A DNA stretch of 5,185 bases from Mariniphaga sp964624645 (lineage in GTDB: Bacteria; Bacteroidota; Bacteroidia; Bacteroidales; Prolixibacteraceae). The position numbers were made by a program, and so were the translations under genes. The stretch is taken from the NCBI GenBank assembly GCA_964624645.1, contig CAZVAD010000152.1:1-5185 (forward strand), read 5' to 3'. Shown here in pieces: positions 5,144-5,185 of this stretch (position 1 is its first letter; each line of letters starts with the position of its first letter). The notes under the pieces were generated by a model. That model ran no database searches. It saw only the letters and a program-made list of their open reading frames with translations, and had not been told where the DNA came from.

Positions 5144-5185
5144 ATGAAAAACCAGATTCCTACAATTGTAATTCTTTTTGTAATG
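5144..5185 (+). CDS. Start of an exported protein, truncated by the window edge
   Basis: An ATG at 5144 opens 14 codons to the window end, reading MKNQIPTIVILFVM. The charged start and hydrophobic run are typical of a signal peptide, in the same style as the upstream glycosidase (MKKSILLIFLISVV). It follows an A-rich leader (about 5129-5143) without a Shine-Dalgarno site, as is usual in Bacteroidota. The function cannot be told from 14 residues. By position it could be another secreted enzyme or lipoprotein of the same glycan-use locus, but that is only an inference. Confidence 0.55.
   Translation, partial: MKNQIPTIVILFVM

Overview
The window looks like chromosomal DNA of an environmental member of the Bacteroidota, possibly Marinilabiliales or Prolixibacteraceae. 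Three things suggest this: a secreted GH123/DUF4091-type glycosidase, a small exported protein resembling the Bacteroidota-restricted DUF4943 family, and AT-rich leaders without a clear, well-placed Shine-Dalgarno site. The intergenic DNA is also packed with short palindromic and CACGGAG-type repeats of a kind I associate with such genomes. The lineage is an inference from these features.

Layout, left to right. Positions 1-650 carry no intact gene. They hold a 14-nt inverted repeat pair around a small hairpin, a broken minus-strand reading frame (578 down to 294) with two internal stops, and two copies of a GGCACGGTTTGCAAAAC repeat. Positions 651-1289 (minus) encode a 212-residue exported protein, probably DUF4943. 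Positions 1290-2383 are about 1.1 kb without a convincing gene. This stretch holds an 18-bp perfect palindrome, a second copy of a ~73-bp repeat, and a dense block of palindromes with a 44-nt direct repeat. Positions 2384-4654 (plus) encode the main gene, a 756-residue secreted GH123-like glycoside hydrolase with a probable carbohydrate-binding-type beta-sandwich inserted in its catalytic barrel. Positions 4692-5114 are four tandem ~106-bp repeats, each able to fold into a long imperfect hairpin. At 5144 a new plus-strand gene begins with what looks like a signal peptide and runs off the window.

The glycosidase and the gene starting at 5144 share an orientation and may belong to one glycan-use locus, but they are separated by about 490 bp of repeats, so co-transcription is uncertain. 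No SusC/SusD pair, regulator, transposase, CRISPR array, tRNA or rRNA is visible. Nothing here clearly amounts to a new system. The most unusual structure is the pairing of repeats with two minus-strand units at 328-1541 and the dimer-of-dimers repeat array at 4692-5114.
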